In this document: positions 17,054 to 26,954 of the stretch, in pieces
How positions within the stretch are numbered: position 1 is the first letter of the stretch
How the letters are laid out: every line of letters begins with the position of its first letter
Assembly: GCF_900095795.1 (NCBI RefSeq)
Contig: NZ_LT608328.1
Location: 1,481,001-1,545,000, forward strand
Reading direction: 5' to 3'
DNA length: 64,000 nucleotides
From: Petrimonas mucosa
GTDB taxonomy: Bacteria; Bacteroidota; Bacteroidia; Bacteroidales; Dysgonomonadaceae
Program-made: the position numbers and the translations under genes
Notes under the pieces: generated by a model
The model's database searches: none
Told to the model about the DNA's origin: nothing
Seen by the model: only the letters and a program-made list of their open reading frames with translations

Positions 17054-17842
17054 TTATTCTATTATTACGTCAATTCCCATATCTCGATATTCTCTTAAAT
17101 GATGATCTGAAATATCTCGATTAGTAATGAGATGATCAATCTTTGAGAAGTCGGCAAATCGATAAAATGAGTTTTTCTCAATTTTTGAAGAATCACAAAG
17201 TAAAAAGACTTCACTTGAATTTTCTGCCATTTTCAGCGTTATGGAAGCTTCCATTTCATCATATGAACTAAGTCCATTTTTTAATGAAACGCCATCAGCA
17301 CCAATAAATGCTTTATCGGCATGATAAAGGTTAATATTCTTATTAGCAACCGGACCATAAATAGCTTTTCGAGAATGTTCAACCTCTCCACCTATAATAA
17401 TTAATTTGATATTTGGGAAATCAAGTAGTTCTGAAATGATTGGGAGTGATGTTGTAATAACTATTAAAGATTTAAACTTCTTTATATAATTTATCATGTG
17501 GAAAAGTGTCGTCCCACAGTCAATGAAAATTATATCATTCTCTTGGATATGGTTTGCCGCAATTCTGCAAATTTCCTCTTTTTTTATGATATTTTGATTC
17601 ACTTTTACGTTAAATGTAAAGAGGTTTTGACCATTTTTAGCAATTACTGCTCCCCCATGAGTTCTTTTAAGTTTTCCTTCTTGCTCTAAAAATAGAAAAT
17701 CACGACGAACTGTAATTTTAGAAACGTTACACCGTTTAGAAATTTCAGAAATCGTAATAATTTCTTTTTCGTTTAGAAGATCAATTATAATTTTCTTTCT
17801 TAATTCGTAATTCATACTGTTGTTATACATTTTCCTTTTCAA
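17054..17842 (-). CDS. DeoR/GlpR-family transcriptional regulator
   Basis: Sugar-phosphate-responsive repressor type, 262 aa from the ATG at 17842. An internal ATG at 17815 (MNYELRKK) is nearer the normal family start. The N-terminal winged helix-turn-helix (TISEISKRCNVSKITVRRDF) is followed by LKRTHGGAV. The C-terminal DeoRC sensor domain contains FIDCGTTLFHM, GPVANKNI and FIGADGVSLKNG, the loops that bind phosphorylated sugars in the family. It is AT-rich like the catabolic locus and lies upstream of and divergent from it, with an IS66 between. It is the best candidate regulator of the sugar-phosphate operon, although the IS may have separated it from its target. Confidence 0.9.
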   Translation of the reverse strand: MKRKMYNNSMNYELRKKIIIDLLNEKEIITISEISKRCNVSKITVRRDFLFLEQEGKLKRTHGGAVIAKNGQNLFTFNVKVNQNIIKKEEICRIAANHIQENDIIFIDCGTTLFHMINYIKKFKSLIVITTSLPIISELLDFPNIKLIIIGGEVEHSRKAIYGPVANKNINLYHADKAFIGADGVSLKNGLSSYDEMEASITLKMAENSSEVFLLCDSSKIEKNSFYRFADFSKIDHLITNRDISDHHLREYRDMGIDVIIE

Positions 17843-18146
17843 GCAAAATTAATCAAAAACAATCATCTAAAAAAGGAATTGGACATTATTTGTAACTACT
17901 TAGGTTCCCTTTTCCTGACCAATGATGAAGAATGCCGCAGGGTTGTCAACATCCTGTTGTAATTTTTTTGAATTTTTCCTCATGCCGCTGTCCCTGCATT
18001 GAAGTTGTTATATATCAGCTTATTGTGGGCTATTTGGAGGGCATTGCAGGCCCTCAAAAAATTTTGGAATGACCCTCCGAAAGAAGGGGTGCAGGTCTTG
18101 CCAAAATGTCTGGAAACATCCTTTAATCCGCTGGTGCACAAATCAT

Positions 18147-18154
18147 TAAATTTG
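18147..18154 (+). promoter_or_regulatory. -7 box of IS66 transposase
   Basis: TAAATTTG matches TAnnTTTG, 35 bp before the transposase ATG. No clear -33 element. Confidence 0.4.
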
Positions 18155-18189
18155 CACAGATCCATTATTTTCCCGATCTTTGTGGAGGT

Positions 18190-19767
18190 ATGAAAAAGAA
18201 CTTTAATACAGGACTTGGAAAGAGTGTCGAGGCAGACCGGGTAAAGCTCTCCCGGCGGCGCAGGCAGATCCTTCGGGAACTCGGCCTTTGCGAAGAGCTT
18301 GACTCCACAGAACTGGCAGAGCGGCTGCTGGTGCAGGCGAAGATCAACAGGGCTCTTGTCAAAACCCTTGAGGAGAAGGACAGGGAACTTGCGCGGATGG
18401 ATCTTATTCTTTCTGTCCGTGACAGTGAAATAAAAGTTAAAGAGGCTCGTATTGCCGAGTTTGCATCCCATGTTGCCGAACTCGGGAGTGGCAGGAAACC
18501 CGTCATAAAGAATAGCACGAACAGTAGCGTCCCGCCCTCCGGGAATCCAATTGGCATCCGGCATACACAGTCCCAGCGCAAGCCTTCCGGCAGGAAGTCC
18601 GGTGGGCAGAAAGGCCATTCGGGGAGCACCCTGCTCCAATCCGAAAATGTAACGGAAACCCAACAGTGGTACCCCGTCTCCGTGTGTCCGGAATGTGGAA
18701 AGCCGTTGGAGATGGACGCTGCGATCGTCAGCGCCACACGCCAGGTGGTGGACATTCCGCTTCCGATTGCGGCCACGGTTGTCAACCACATGACGATGCA
18801 GGTCAAGTGCTCCTGCGGGCATTGCAGCAAGGGGCAGTTTCCGGAAGAGGTGAATGCTCCCGTATCCTTCGGCCCCAACATCATGGCGATGACATCCTAC
18901 CTCAGCACTTACCAAAATGTTCCGTTCAAGCGACTCACCCATCTGTACGAGACCATCTTCGGACTCCACATCAGTGAAGGCTCCGTATCGAACATGCTGA
19001 AGGCCATGCGGAAATTCTCCAAAACGCCCTACGAAATGATCCGTCAGAAAGTTGCAGAAGGAAAGGTTGCCGGGGCGGACGAAACCGGAATCAACGTGAA
19101 CGGGAAAAATAACTGGCTCTGGGCTTTCCAGAATGCCGTAGCCACCTTCCTCGCCTTTGACAGCAGCAGAAGCCACCATGTGATCAACAAGCACTTTACC
19201 GGGGAAGAGCAAGGTAATATGGTATGGGTCACTGACCGACTTCCGGCCTACTTCATGGGAGACGTGGGGATGGAGGATCACCAGATATGCATTGCCCATC
19301 TGTTGCGGAACCTTACCTACACGATGCAGGCCTTTCCGGATGATCCATGGAGCCTTGACATGCTCGACCTGCTGCGGGACTCCGTCCATCATCGCAATGA
19401 AAATGACATTGGAGAAGCGGTCAGGAAAGATATGGAAGAAAGACTGGACAAGCTGCTCGAAAGACCTTCGGTTTACACGAAAGAAGACGGGGAGAATAAT
19501 GAACTTGATAAACTCAAAAAAGGCATTACCAAACACCGGGACTATATCTTTACCTTCCTCACCAATCCCGCTGTTCCTCCCACGAATAATGACTCCGAGA
19601 AGGCATTGAGACCGGCCAAGACCAAATTGAAAGTCAGCGGGTGCTTCCGCTCCGAGGAAGGAGCCGGGAACTATGCTACCGTTGCCTCCGTCATCCAAAC
19701 AGCGGTCAAGAACGGACAGAACCCCTTTGAGGTCCTTCGGGTTATTGCATCCCTTGCTAAAGCGTAG
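18190..19767 (+). CDS. IS66-family transposase (single-ORF subgroup)
   Basis: Intact transposase of 525 aa. An N-terminal coiled-coil-like charged region covers about 20-100. A Pro/Ser/Lys-rich basic segment (SSVPPSGNP, GGQKGHSG) and a zinc-binding motif follow (CPECGKPL, then CSCGHC). The DDE domain has GADETGINVNGK, VTDRLPAYF and, near the end, PPTNNDSEKALRPAK, the last acidic motif of the family. It differs strongly from the TnpC at 59522-61039, so the two IS66 elements are unrelated in origin. Confidence 0.93.
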   Translation: MKKNFNTGLGKSVEADRVKLSRRRRQILRELGLCEELDSTELAERLLVQAKINRALVKTLEEKDRELARMDLILSVRDSEIKVKEARIAEFASHVAELGSGRKPVIKNSTNSSVPPSGNPIGIRHTQSQRKPSGRKSGGQKGHSGSTLLQSENVTETQQWYPVSVCPECGKPLEMDAAIVSATRQVVDIPLPIAATVVNHMTMQVKCSCGHCSKGQFPEEVNAPVSFGPNIMAMTSYLSTYQNVPFKRLTHLYETIFGLHISEGSVSNMLKAMRKFSKTPYEMIRQKVAEGKVAGADETGINVNGKNNWLWAFQNAVATFLAFDSSRSHHVINKHFTGEEQGNMVWVTDRLPAYFMGDVGMEDHQICIAHLLRNLTYTMQAFPDDPWSLDMLDLLRDSVHHRNENDIGEAVRKDMEERLDKLLERPSVYTKEDGENNELDKLKKGITKHRDYIFTFLTNPAVPPTNNDSEKALRPAKTKLKVSGCFRSEEGAGNYATVASVIQTAVKNGQNPFEVLRVIASLAKA

Positions 19768-19881
19768 TTTCGAGTATAGCATAGTTATTGACGAGTAGTC
19801 AGGACTCTCTGTCTATGACAGGGGGTACCTGAGTAGTTACAAAATTTTGAACTCTTGAAAAAATTAAAGCATTCAATAGTG

Positions 19882-19905
19882 ATTACATATGAATCATTAT
19901 GTAAT
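19882..19905. promoter_or_regulatory. Perfect inverted repeat upstream of susC (candidate operator)
   Basis: ATTACATA and TATGTAAT are separated by 8 bp, in the AT-rich 373-bp gap between the IS66 end and susC. The symmetry and spacing suit a dimeric repressor, but no regulator is proven. The rest of this gap has no gene that I can see and no exact TAnnTTTG box (the nearest is TAAATTTC, near 20133). Confidence 0.4.
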
Positions 19906-20041
19906 ATATTGAACGTTTTAAATAGCTGAAAATCAATTTAAAATGATAATAAAATTTATAATTAACCATTATTAACTATTATTTAACTACTGTTCTTGAT
20001 CGTATATGAATTATTATAATTATAATTGCACTATAATTACG

Positions 20042-20066
20042 AAAGGAGGTTAAAATGGATCCGTGA
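20042..20066 (+). other. Perfect Shine-Dalgarno followed by a 3-codon ORF
   Basis: AAAGGAGGT at 20042-20050 is fully complementary to the 16S anti-SD. It is 4 nt before ATG-GAT-CCG-TGA (20055-20066), about 150 bp upstream of susC. Such a site is unusual in this phylum. It could be a leader mini-ORF, a broken gene start or chance. Confidence 0.3.
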
Positions 20067-23040
20067 ATTGAATTTAGCGTAAGAAGAAATTGTTCAAGTG
20101 GGATAATCACCTGCCTCATTCTGCTAATAAATGCAATAAATTTCACACATAACATTTTATTATGCTTTTGCTTCTTTAAACAACCATACATAAAAACACA
20201 ACATTTTATTAACATGAAAAGGAAAATGAATCTGCTAAAAAAATTAATTTTTCTAATTTTTTTATTCATGCAATTGCTAAATTGCCTACATCTTAAAGCA
20301 AATAGAAGATACGGCGAAATTAACACAAAATACCATAATATTATCCAGCAAAATAAAGTTATTAAAGGAAAAGTTGTAGACGGTGCTGGAATTCCACTCC
20401 CTGGGGTAACAATAACAATTATCGGTTCATCCAAAGGAGTAATAACAGATTTGGATGGCCTATACTCAATTGAAGCCAAATCGACAGATAAACTATTATT
20501 TTCATTTGTAGGACTAGAATCGAAAATAATTGAAATTAAGGATCAATCAGTAATAGATGTGGTACTAGAGGAAAAGGTAGATGAACTGGATGAGGTACTT
20601 GTTGTTGCGTTTGGTAAGCAGAAGAAAACAGATGTGATAGGCTCTGTTAGTACCATTACTCCGAAAGATCTTAAAATTCCATCCAGCAATTTAACCACCT
20701 CATTAGCAGGAAGATTGGCGGGAATTATATCATATCAGAGAAGTGGTGAGCCTGGGCGGGATAATGCAGAGTTTTTTATTAGAGGTGTCACTACATTTGG
20801 TTATAAAAAGGATCCGTTGATTCTTATTGATGGGATAGAATTAAATTCAACAGAATTGGCAAGACTTCAGCCGGATGATATTTTAAGTTTTTCGATTATG
20901 AAGGATGCTACCGCTACCGCGTTGTATGGTGCACGAGGTGCGAATGGCGTAATTCTGGTAACCACAAAAGAGGGAAAAGAAGGATCCATAAAAGTGAATT
21001 TACGTTATGAGAGTTCACTTTCATCACCAACTAGAAATCTTCAGTTAGCGGATCCTATAACTTATATGCGATTGGAAAATGAAGCAGTTGTAACCCGCGA
21101 TCCACTTGGTTTTCAACCCAATTCAGATAGTAAAATTGACAATACCATTGCCGGGACAAATCCATTGGTCTATCCTGCTACAGACTGGCGAAAAGAGGTT
21201 TTTAAAGACAATGCACTCAATCATCGCTTGAATTTCAATTTATCAGGTGGAGGGAAAATTGCCCGCTATTATATTGCAGGTACATTCAATCAAGATAACG
21301 GCATACTAAAGGTAGACAGCAGAAATAATTTTAATAGCAATATTGACTTAAAGAGCTATGCATTGCGTTCAAACATAAATATTAATCCAACTGAGACCAC
21401 TGAAATTGGTGTGAGATTGTATGGGACATTCGATGATTATAAGGGGCCTATATATAGTGGATCTCAAATGTATGAAAGAGTAATGCGAAGCAATCCTGTG
21501 AAGTTCCCGGCTTTTTTTCCTGTAGATGAAGATCATCTGCATGTTGGGCATATAATGTTTGGAGGAAGCTCCATGGGTAGTTATATTAATCCATATGCGG
21601 ATTTAATTAAAGGGTATAAAGAATACTCAAAATCGCTAATGCTGGCTCAGTTTGAATTAAAGCAAGATTTGTCATTCCTAACAGAAGGTTTAGCTCTGAG
21701 AGGTTTATTTAACACGAACAGAGAGTCCTATTTTGATGTTTCAAGAAGTTATGTGCCTTTTTTATACGAGGTGAGTACCTATGATAAATATTCTGATTCC
21801 TATAAGCTATCACTTATTAATCCTAACACAGGTACAGAGTATCTGGGATATAGCGAGGGTGACAAGATTGTTAAATCTACGACCTATTTGGAATCAGCAT
21901 TAAATTATGTCAAGGTGATTGACCGGAAACATAATTTTAACGGAATGCTTGTATTTATCATGCGTAATTATCTTGAGGGCAATGCCTCCTCCTTGGTAAA
22001 ATCACTGCCCTATAGAAATATAGGTTTGTCCGGTAGAGGTACCTACTCTTATGATAACCGTTATTTCTTGGAATATAATTTTGGGTATAATGGATCTGAA
22101 CGCTTTTACAAAGATAAAAGATTCGGTTTCTTCCCCTCTGCAGGTGCTGCCTGGACGATATCAAATGAAGAGTTTTGGAAGCCAATGGAACCATATATTA
22201 ATAAACTGAAGTTAAGAGCAACATACGGACTTGTTGGAAATGATGCTATTGGAACTGCTGAAGATAGATTTTTTTATTTGTCATCTGTCTCAATGAACGA
22301 TGCTTCACATGGGGCTAAATTTGGAAGAGATTATGCATATGGGCAAAATGGTATTTTCGTCACAAGATATGATAATAGAGATATTACATGGGAAACATCC
22401 AAAAAAACAAATTTGGCATTAGAGTTAGGGTTGTTCAATCAATTTGATATTCAGATGGAATATTTCAATGAATACCGAGAAAATATATTAATGACCAGAG
22501 CAAATATTCCAACAACAATGGGTCTTTCCGCTCCAATGAGGGCAAATGTTGGAGAAGCATCATCAAGTGGCGTTGATCTCTCTCTCGATTATTCATATAT
22601 GTTTAATAAGGATGCCTGGATAACAGGAAGATGCAATTTTACATATGCTACAAGTAAATATGAAAAGATTGAGGAACCGGAATATGATGAAAAAAATCTT
22701 TCTAAAATTGGATTCTCATTGTCACAAGAATGGGGATATATTGCCGAACGCTTGTTCATAGACGAAAGTGATGTGGCTAATTCGCCGGTCCAGAATTTTG
22801 GAATATATGGTCCGGGTGATATTAAATACAGAGATGTAAACGGTGATGGACAAATAACCACACTTGATAGAGTCCCAATCGGGTATCCGACACAACCAGA
22901 AATTATTTATGGATTTGGGGTATCAACAGGTATTCGAAATCTTGACTTCTCATTCTTCTTTCAAGGATCGGCCTTGTCATCATTTTGGATTAATTATAAT
23001 AGTTCTACCGCGCCATTTGTAAATGGAAATCAAGTAATTA

Positions 23041-24663
23041 GGGTTTGCTGAATAATTGGCATTTGTGTTGTATATCAGTAAATTAGTTGGTAAAAAATTT
23101 GCATAACTGCAAGAAATTGAGTATTTTTACTTCATAAACCTTGCATTTTATGATACGATACAAGAGCTCCAGGCAGCTTTCAATTTCAGAGTTCAAGATG
23201 CCCTTTGAGGCAAAACTGGATGAGAATAACCGGTGGGTTATTCTTTCAAAAATAGTTCCCTGGGAAGAGTTCGCCCGGCTTTATTACAAGAACTTCAAAA
23301 GCAACCGGGGTGCCCCCACCAAAGATGCCAGGCTTGTGCTGGGAGTAATCATCATCAAGCACATCATGAAGAGTGACGACCGTGGAGTAATAGAGATGAT
23401 ACAGGAGAACCCCTACATGCAGTATTTTCTTGGTCTCGAAGCTTTCACCTATGAACAGGTGATGACACCGTCACTGCTGGTCTCCATCAGAAAGCGAATC
23501 GACCTTGATGTCTTTGAATCATTGACGGACGACTTGATAAGAAAAGGGTTGAAGCTAAAAGCCGGGGCAAATCAAGAAGTGGTTGACAAGGATGCGAAGG
23601 ATGAAGAAGATGATAATGATGACGATCCCGATCCGCATCCCGGGAACAAGGGGAAGCTCCAAATGGATGCAACGGTCTGTGATGCGGATATCAAGTATCC
23701 CACCGATCTGGATCTGCTGAACGAGAGCCGCCAGAAGGCAGAAGAGCTGATCGATGAGTTGTGTTTGAAACTGGGTATTAAAGATAAACCCCGTACATAC
23801 AGAAGGGTTGCACGCAAGGATTTTTTGAATGTGTCGAAAATGAAGAGAAAACCAGCCAACGTGTTACGAAAAGCGATACGCAAGCAGATCAACTACCTGA
23901 AACGGGATGTGCGGACTATCAACGGGATACTGGACACCATAAAGGATAAACCGATTCCCCTCGACCGGCGGCAACTAAAGTATTTTTTTGTCATCCAGCA
24001 TCTGCTGGAACAACAGGAGACGATGTATAAGAAGAAGAGCCATCAAGTAGAAGATCGCATAGTGAACATTCATCAGCCACATGTTCGCCCCATCGTCCGT
24101 GGTAAAGCCAAGGCCAAGACGGAGTTTGGCGCCAAGATCAACATCAGCCTGCTGGATGGATATGCCAGGGTGGATCATTTTGACTGGGATGCCTTCAACG
24201 AGGGGCAGGATCTTCAGTCACAGGTTGAACGCTTCAGGAAGTTGACTGGGAAATATCCGGAGCTGGTTCAGGTGGATAAGATATATCTTACCCGGGAGAA
24301 CAGGCGGTTTTTGAAAGAGAAAGGAATCCGCTTCACCGGGGAGCCACTGGGACGAAAGCCGGCAAAAGAGATCAAGAGCAGATACCAAAAACGTAAAGAG
24401 CGACGAGAGACGGCGGAACGCAACCAGGTTGAAGGGAAGTTTGGACAGGGCAAGCGTGGATATGGTTTAAATGATATCCGGGCCAGACTCTCCTCGACGT
24501 CAAGGAGTTGGATAGGGGCTATCATTTTTGTGATGAATCTGATCCGGCATATGAGGGATATTCCCTTACCTTATTTTGTCTCGTTACTACAGAAGTTAAT
24601 GATAGTGAGAAATATAAACATTTATCCACTCGGGCCACAAATGAAATTGTGTGCCTGATTGGG
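23041..24663 (+). mobile_element. IS5/IS1182-type insertion sequence within susC (1623 bp)
   Basis: A 5-bp duplication AATTA flanks the element, and removing one copy with the insert restores the susC frame. The terminal inverted repeats are weak: both ends share CATTTGTG about 20-30 bp in. The single transposase gene is intact. The family was judged from the protein. Confidence 0.85.
23141..24658 (+). CDS. Transposase, IS5/IS1182 type (DUF772 plus DDE)
   Basis: Transposase of 505 aa, with M5 (MIRYKSS) a possible alternative start. The N-terminal DUF772-like domain contains RGAPTKDARLVLGVIIIKHI and PYMQYFLGLEAF. A central acidic linker (DEEDDNDDDPDPHPGNKG) precedes LQMDATVCDADIKYPTD with the first catalytic Asp. 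Later come VQVDKIYLTRENRRFL and RNQVEGKFGQGKRGYGL with the last Glu. It is a distant relative of the interrupted transposase at 58056-61954 but not a copy of it. The gene ends 5 bp from the right end of the element. Confidence 0.92.
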   Translation: MHFMIRYKSSRQLSISEFKMPFEAKLDENNRWVILSKIVPWEEFARLYYKNFKSNRGAPTKDARLVLGVIIIKHIMKSDDRGVIEMIQENPYMQYFLGLEAFTYEQVMTPSLLVSIRKRIDLDVFESLTDDLIRKGLKLKAGANQEVVDKDAKDEEDDNDDDPDPHPGNKGKLQMDATVCDADIKYPTDLDLLNESRQKAEELIDELCLKLGIKDKPRTYRRVARKDFLNVSKMKRKPANVLRKAIRKQINYLKRDVRTINGILDTIKDKPIPLDRRQLKYFFVIQHLLEQQETMYKKKSHQVEDRIVNIHQPHVRPIVRGKAKAKTEFGAKINISLLDGYARVDHFDWDAFNEGQDLQSQVERFRKLTGKYPELVQVDKIYLTRENRRFLKEKGIRFTGEPLGRKPAKEIKSRYQKRKERRETAERNQVEGKFGQGKRGYGLNDIRARLSSTSRSWIGAIIFVMNLIRHMRDIPLPYFVSLLQKLMIVRNINIYPLGPQMKLCA

Positions 24664-25032
24664 AATTAATAAGCAGACCCTAATTAAAGCTTATGCTGAC
24701 AGTTATTGGTCTGAGGAGAATAGAAATATATATGCAATATGGCCAAGATTGAGCACAATAGCGAATTCCAATAATGAGCAAAGGAGTACATGGTTTATGA
24801 GGGATGGGAGTTTTCTTAGATTGAAATCCGTTGAAATCGGTTATACCATACCAAATAGAATAACAAACAAATTAGATATTGAAAATTTTAGACTCTATGT
24901 AAGTGGTTCTAATCTTCTCACATTCAGTAAATTTAAGCTCTGGGATGTTGAAATGGGTAGCAATGGGTTGAATTACCCAATACAGAAGGTAATGAATTTT
25001 GGGGCACAAGTTACTTTTTAAATTAAAAATTT

Positions 25033-26919
25033 ATGAAAAATAAACTAATATCTGTTATATTAATGCTCGTATTTATATCTTGCGAGAATTTTCTTGATGT
25101 AGTTCCCGATAATATTGCAACAATAGAAAATGCATTCACAATGCGAAATACAGCTGAGAAATACCTCTTTACATGTTATTCTTATATTCCAAAAAATGGT
25201 GATTATATATATGATCCAGCATTTATGTGTGCCGATGAAGTATGGGGATTGCAGCAATCATGGCAGGCTCCCCAAATAGTGAGAGGTTTTCAGAATGTTG
25301 TTAATCCATTATTCAATCCATGGTCAGGATTAACAGCATCACCAGCTTTGTATATGGCAATAAGAGATTGCAATATATTTCTTGAAAATATTGCCAAAGT
25401 TCCAGATTTAGAGGAGTATGAACGTGATAGGTGGATCGCAGAAGTGAAGTTCCTGAAAGCCTATTATCATTTTTATTTAATGAGAATGTATGGACCTATT
25501 CCCATTGTAAGAGATAATCTGCCAATATCCGTCAGTATTGAAGGTGCAAAAGTAAAACGTGATCATTTTGATGACTGTATTAATTATGTTGTTGAGTTAC
25601 TAGATGAAGCAGTTGTTAATCTACCACCAAGAATTGAAGCGGAAGCAACAGAATTAGGAAGAATAACTCAACCCATTGCTTTAGCGCTCAAAGCAAGAGT
25701 ACTCATAATGGCTGCGAGTCCTCTTTTTAATGGTAATGCCGATTATTTGAACTTCAAGAATAAGGATGGATCTCCATTATTTAGTGCTACTTATGAGGCA
25801 GAGAAATGGAAGATTGCAGCTGAAGCTGCTATGGCTGCTATAAATGCTGCTCATGAAAGTGGTCATAAGCTATATTTCTTTAAAGAATACAATCCTTTGG
25901 GAAAGTCATTGTCTGATCAAACAAATTATAAATTGAATCTTAGATATGCAATAACTTCCAAATGGAATCCTGAGATTATCTGGGGAAACCCTAATAATTT
26001 AACAAATGAGAATCAAAAACAGGCACAAGCCAGACTGGATGGTAGTACGATAGGTTTAGCCTCAACGGGATCCACGTTGGCTCCAACTTTAAAACTTGCT
26101 GAAACTTTTTACACCAAGAATGGTGTACCGATTGATGAAGATATAACATGGGATTATGCGGGACGTTATACACTTAAAAAAGCTACTGCCAATGATAAAT
26201 ACTATATTAAGGAAGGTTACGAGACCGTTCAGTTGCATTTTGACAGGGAGTCAAGATTTTATGCCAGTTTAGGTTTTGATGGTTCTATCTGGTACGGACA
26301 AGGTAAACTGTCAGAAGATGATAGTTGGCATGTAGAAGCTAAATTGGGACAATATTCAGGTCGTATTCAATCTGGTCAATACAGTCAAACAGGTTACTGG
26401 GCTAAAAAGCTTGTGAATCCCGACAATGTATATTCATCAACAGTAAACTATAGTATTGTTAGTTATCCCTTTCCTGAGATTAGATTGGCTGATTTGTACC
26501 TGCTATACGCCGAAGCAATGAATGAATATTACGGCCCCAGTAATGAGGTGTATGATTATATCAATCTTGTACGAGAGAGGGCAGGTCTAGGTTCAGTACA
26601 AGATTCCTGGGAATTATTTTCGGTTAATAGCAAAAAATACACTACGAAAGAAGGACTTAGAGAGATTATTCATCAGGAAAGAGGTATTGAACTAGCCTTT
26701 GAAGGTCAAAGATATTGGGATTTGATGAGATGGAAAAAGGGAATTAGTGAATTAAATTACATAGTTCAAGGTTGGAGCATTACTGAATCTGACGCCGTAA
26801 ATTATTACAAGGTAAATAATTTGTTTAAAAGGACATTCAAACTGAAAGATTATTTATGGCCAATTAGAGAATTAGATTTAATTGTGAATAAAAATCTGGT
26901 ACAAAATCCAGGATGGTAA
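25033..26919 (+). CDS. susD: SusD/RagB-like surface glycan-binding lipoprotein
   Basis: Outer-membrane lipoprotein that acts as the lid of the SusC importer, 628 aa. The signal ends in a lipobox (FISC, Cys at about 17). N-terminal family residues are NFLDVVPDN. Helical tetratricopeptide-like repeats hold AEVKFLKAYYHFYLMRMYGPIPI, and the C-terminal SusD motifs are RLADLYLLYAEAMNEY, YINLVRERAG and ERGIELAFEGQRYWDLMRW. The gene is intact, but its SusC partner is broken by an IS, so uptake by this pair is doubtful in this strain. Confidence 0.95.
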   Translation: MKNKLISVILMLVFISCENFLDVVPDNIATIENAFTMRNTAEKYLFTCYSYIPKNGDYIYDPAFMCADEVWGLQQSWQAPQIVRGFQNVVNPLFNPWSGLTASPALYMAIRDCNIFLENIAKVPDLEEYERDRWIAEVKFLKAYYHFYLMRMYGPIPIVRDNLPISVSIEGAKVKRDHFDDCINYVVELLDEAVVNLPPRIEAEATELGRITQPIALALKARVLIMAASPLFNGNADYLNFKNKDGSPLFSATYEAEKWKIAAEAAMAAINAAHESGHKLYFFKEYNPLGKSLSDQTNYKLNLRYAITSKWNPEIIWGNPNNLTNENQKQAQARLDGSTIGLASTGSTLAPTLKLAETFYTKNGVPIDEDITWDYAGRYTLKKATANDKYYIKEGYETVQLHFDRESRFYASLGFDGSIWYGQGKLSEDDSWHVEAKLGQYSGRIQSGQYSQTGYWAKKLVNPDNVYSSTVNYSIVSYPFPEIRLADLYLLYAEAMNEYYGPSNEVYDYINLVRERAGLGSVQDSWELFSVNSKKYTTKEGLREIIHQERGIELAFEGQRYWDLMRWKKGISELNYIVQGWSITESDAVNYYKVNNLFKRTFKLKDYLWPIRELDLIVNKNLVQNPGW

Positions 26920-26954
26920 AAATGCAGGTGTGAATAAGTTTAAAAAGTTAAATT

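Larger units (their letters stand above)
17892..19840 (+). mobile_element. IS66-family element, single-ORF type (1949 bp)
   Basis: The ends are GTAACTACTTAGGTTCCC and, inverted, GTAACTACTCAGGTACCC. They start with the GTAA typical of IS66. No 8-bp duplication is visible (CATTATTT versus AAAATTTT). Only the large transposase is present, with no tnpA or tnpB, as in the ISBst12-like subgroup. GC is clearly higher than in the flanks. Confidence 0.85.
20214..25021 (+). pseudogene. susC: SusC-like TonB-dependent outer-membrane transporter, split by an IS
   Basis: Outer-membrane importer for glycan fragments. After a signal peptide come a carboxypeptidase-like regulatory domain (about 45-130, KGKVVDGAGIPLPGVTITI), a TonB-box region (DEVLVVAFGKQKKTDVIGS) and a plug (GRLAGI, LILIDGIE, DATATALYGARGANGVILVTT). 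A long beta barrel follows. A 1623-bp IS at 23041-24663 interrupts the barrel at codon 943. The duplicated AATTA (23036-23040 and 24664-24668) allows exact removal, which restores NQVINKQTLIKAYADSYW in frame and gives 1059 aa, a normal SusC length. As it stands the protein loses its last 117 residues, so it is probably inactive. The susD start follows 11 bp after the end. Confidence 0.9.

Noticed and set aside
17980-19782. 600-codon open frame on the minus strand opposite the IS66 transposase
   Set aside because: Shadow of the GC-rich IS66 transposase gene; its composition (Phe, His and Val rich) is not protein-like.
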